Origin: a virus
DNA: 29,659 nt
Strand: one strand, 5' to 3'
IMG/VR virus record: IMGVR_UViG_3300045135_001232
Span: 1-29,659 of that record
Part shown: positions 29,149-29,659 of the stretch, one piece after another
Numbering within the stretch: position 1 is the first letter of the stretch
Layout of the letters: every line of letters begins with the position of its first letter
Made by a program: the position numbers and the translations under genes
The notes under the pieces: model-generated
The model's database searches: none
Told to the model about the DNA's origin: nothing
What the model saw: only the letters and a program-made list of their open reading frames with translations

Positions 29149-29535
29149 TTAGGCGGTAGCTTCTGTCAAAGCGCCTGAACCTTGCAGGCTGATAGAAGCC
29201 TCAACCATGCCGTCGATTGCAGCACTAACGCTGATTTCGGTGACAATGGCGGTTCCTGTCATGTAAGTATCACCAGCGGTGTCGCCCTCTGGGTAGAAGT
29301 TCATAGTAACCTCGGCACCAATAGTCAAGGCGTCTTGACCGCTGTCGGCTTCATCCCAGAATACATCACAAGAACCAGACCAAGTTGTCTGTCCAGCTTT
29401 GTAGGTTTTAGCGCTATCAGTTAGAACGGTATCTTCAATCGTGGAAGCCGTCTGACTGTAATTGTAGCTGCGCAGTTCACCCAAGGTCACTGCTCCAATT
29501 TTTACGAGGCCCTCAGAGCCAGTATGATTAGCCAT
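29149..29535 (-). CDS. Major tail tube protein
   Basis: A 128-residue beta-rich protein: GSEGLVKIGAVTLGELRSYN and YSQTASTIEDTVLTDSAKTY near the start, WSGSCDVFWDEADSG in the middle, and a final sheet VSAAIDGMVEASISLQGSG. This layout is typical of siphovirus tail tube subunits, which stack as hexamers around the tape measure. It lies between the tail terminator and the chaperones. The ATG 29533-29535 overlaps the end of the terminator frame, with GAGG 9 bases upstream. Confidence 0.88.
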   Translation of the reverse strand: MANHTGSEGLVKIGAVTLGELRSYNYSQTASTIEDTVLTDSAKTYKAGQTTWSGSCDVFWDEADSGQDALTIGAEVTMNFYPEGDTAGDTYMTGTAIVTEISVSAAIDGMVEASISLQGSGALTEATA

Positions 29536-29659
29536 CGTTGTTCACCTCTGACTTTTTGGTTGGTTTTTTGGCTGTTGGCTTTTTGTCCGTCCAGCCTCGG
29601 TTTTTCATCGTATCAACTTGCGAGGCGTGAACCTCGGCAGTTTGTGAACCTTTGTACAT
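29528..29659 (-). CDS. C-terminal part of the tail terminator gene across the window junction (or a small separate ORF)
   Basis: The last three bases of the window are an ATG on the minus strand, followed by 42 sense codons and a TAA at 29528-29530 that slightly overlaps the start of the tail tube gene. The frame is exactly in register with the gene truncated at base 1 if the molecule is circular (411 bases = 137 codons). The peptide has a short EVHASQVDTMKNRGW-like segment, then a Lys/Pro/Thr-rich tail. The VH.SQ...M..RGW pattern resembles small phage proteins sometimes encoded as separate genes, so this could be a domain fused to the terminator or a free-standing 43-residue ORF. Fusion is preferred because no stop lies between them after circularisation. 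Confidence 0.6.
   Translation of the reverse strand: MYKGSQTAEVHASQVDTMKNRGWTDKKPTAKKPTKKSEVNNDG

Noticed and set aside
1-29659. Integrase, attachment sites, CI-like repressor, tRNA genes, CRISPR arrays and insertion sequences
   Set aside because: I looked for them and saw no supporting sequence; only a single Cro-like regulator and no recombinase were found.

Overview
This window looks like the complete or nearly complete genome of a tailed, siphovirus-type bacteriophage (Caudoviricetes) of about 29.7 kb. It appears to be a circularly permuted sequence opened inside a tail gene. The leftward gene truncated at base 1 is in frame with an open stretch that begins at base 29659, and gene order is continuous across the join. 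No integrase, lysogeny repressor pair, transposase, tRNA or CRISPR array was seen, so a lytic lifestyle is the simplest reading. Several structural proteins (residues 1-233 of the gene at 19059-19760, the membrane lysis genes, the tail fibre) resemble types I know from marine phages. The CsrA homolog suggests a proteobacterial host. Both host statements are inference.

The genome has two transcription arms. Divergent promoters lie at about 12679-12754 and a terminator lies at 17637-17664. The short rightward arm (12784-17633) holds a small HTH regulator, a replication-initiator-like protein with a candidate origin inside its gene, a PAPS-reductase-like protein with a G8 tract, small HTH and unknown proteins, NinB, NinG, and a second strong promoter (16761-16788) driving three small genes. 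The long leftward arm runs from 12641 to base 1 and, assuming circularity, on from 29659 to 17712.

The leftward arm is ordered as follows. Early genes come first: an acidic protein, a 33-aa membrane peptide, RecT, a lambda-Exo/YqaJ nuclease, a 59-aa CsrA, and a SleB-type cell-wall hydrolase. Next are two HTH proteins, a MazG-like pyrophosphohydrolase, a third HTH protein, a possible 23-aa membrane peptide, a ParB-like protein, and a Mom-like DNA-modification enzyme. Packaging and head genes follow: TerS, TerL, portal, Mu-F-like protein, scaffold, major capsid, two connector proteins and tail terminator. Across the junction come the tail genes: tail tube, tail chaperones joined by a clear -1 frameshift (A AAA AAC), a 542-aa tape measure, two tail-tip proteins, a gpJ-like hub, a fibre, a glycine-rich adhesin candidate and a second fibre. 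The arm ends with three accessory or virion genes, an M15 endolysin, a holin candidate and two more membrane proteins.

Nearly all genes overlap by ATGA or TAATG-type junctions, implying translational coupling. Several starts were moved from the longest open frame to an internal codon with a proper ribosome binding site. Many genes use an unusual G-run ribosome binding site (ACGGGG or AAGGGG).

The points most worth a second look are the phage CsrA, the ParB/Mom pair next to the terminase, the frameshift, the hairpin between scaffold and capsid genes, the candidate origin, the PAPS-reductase-like gene with its G8 tract, and the small membrane peptides that a length cutoff would miss.
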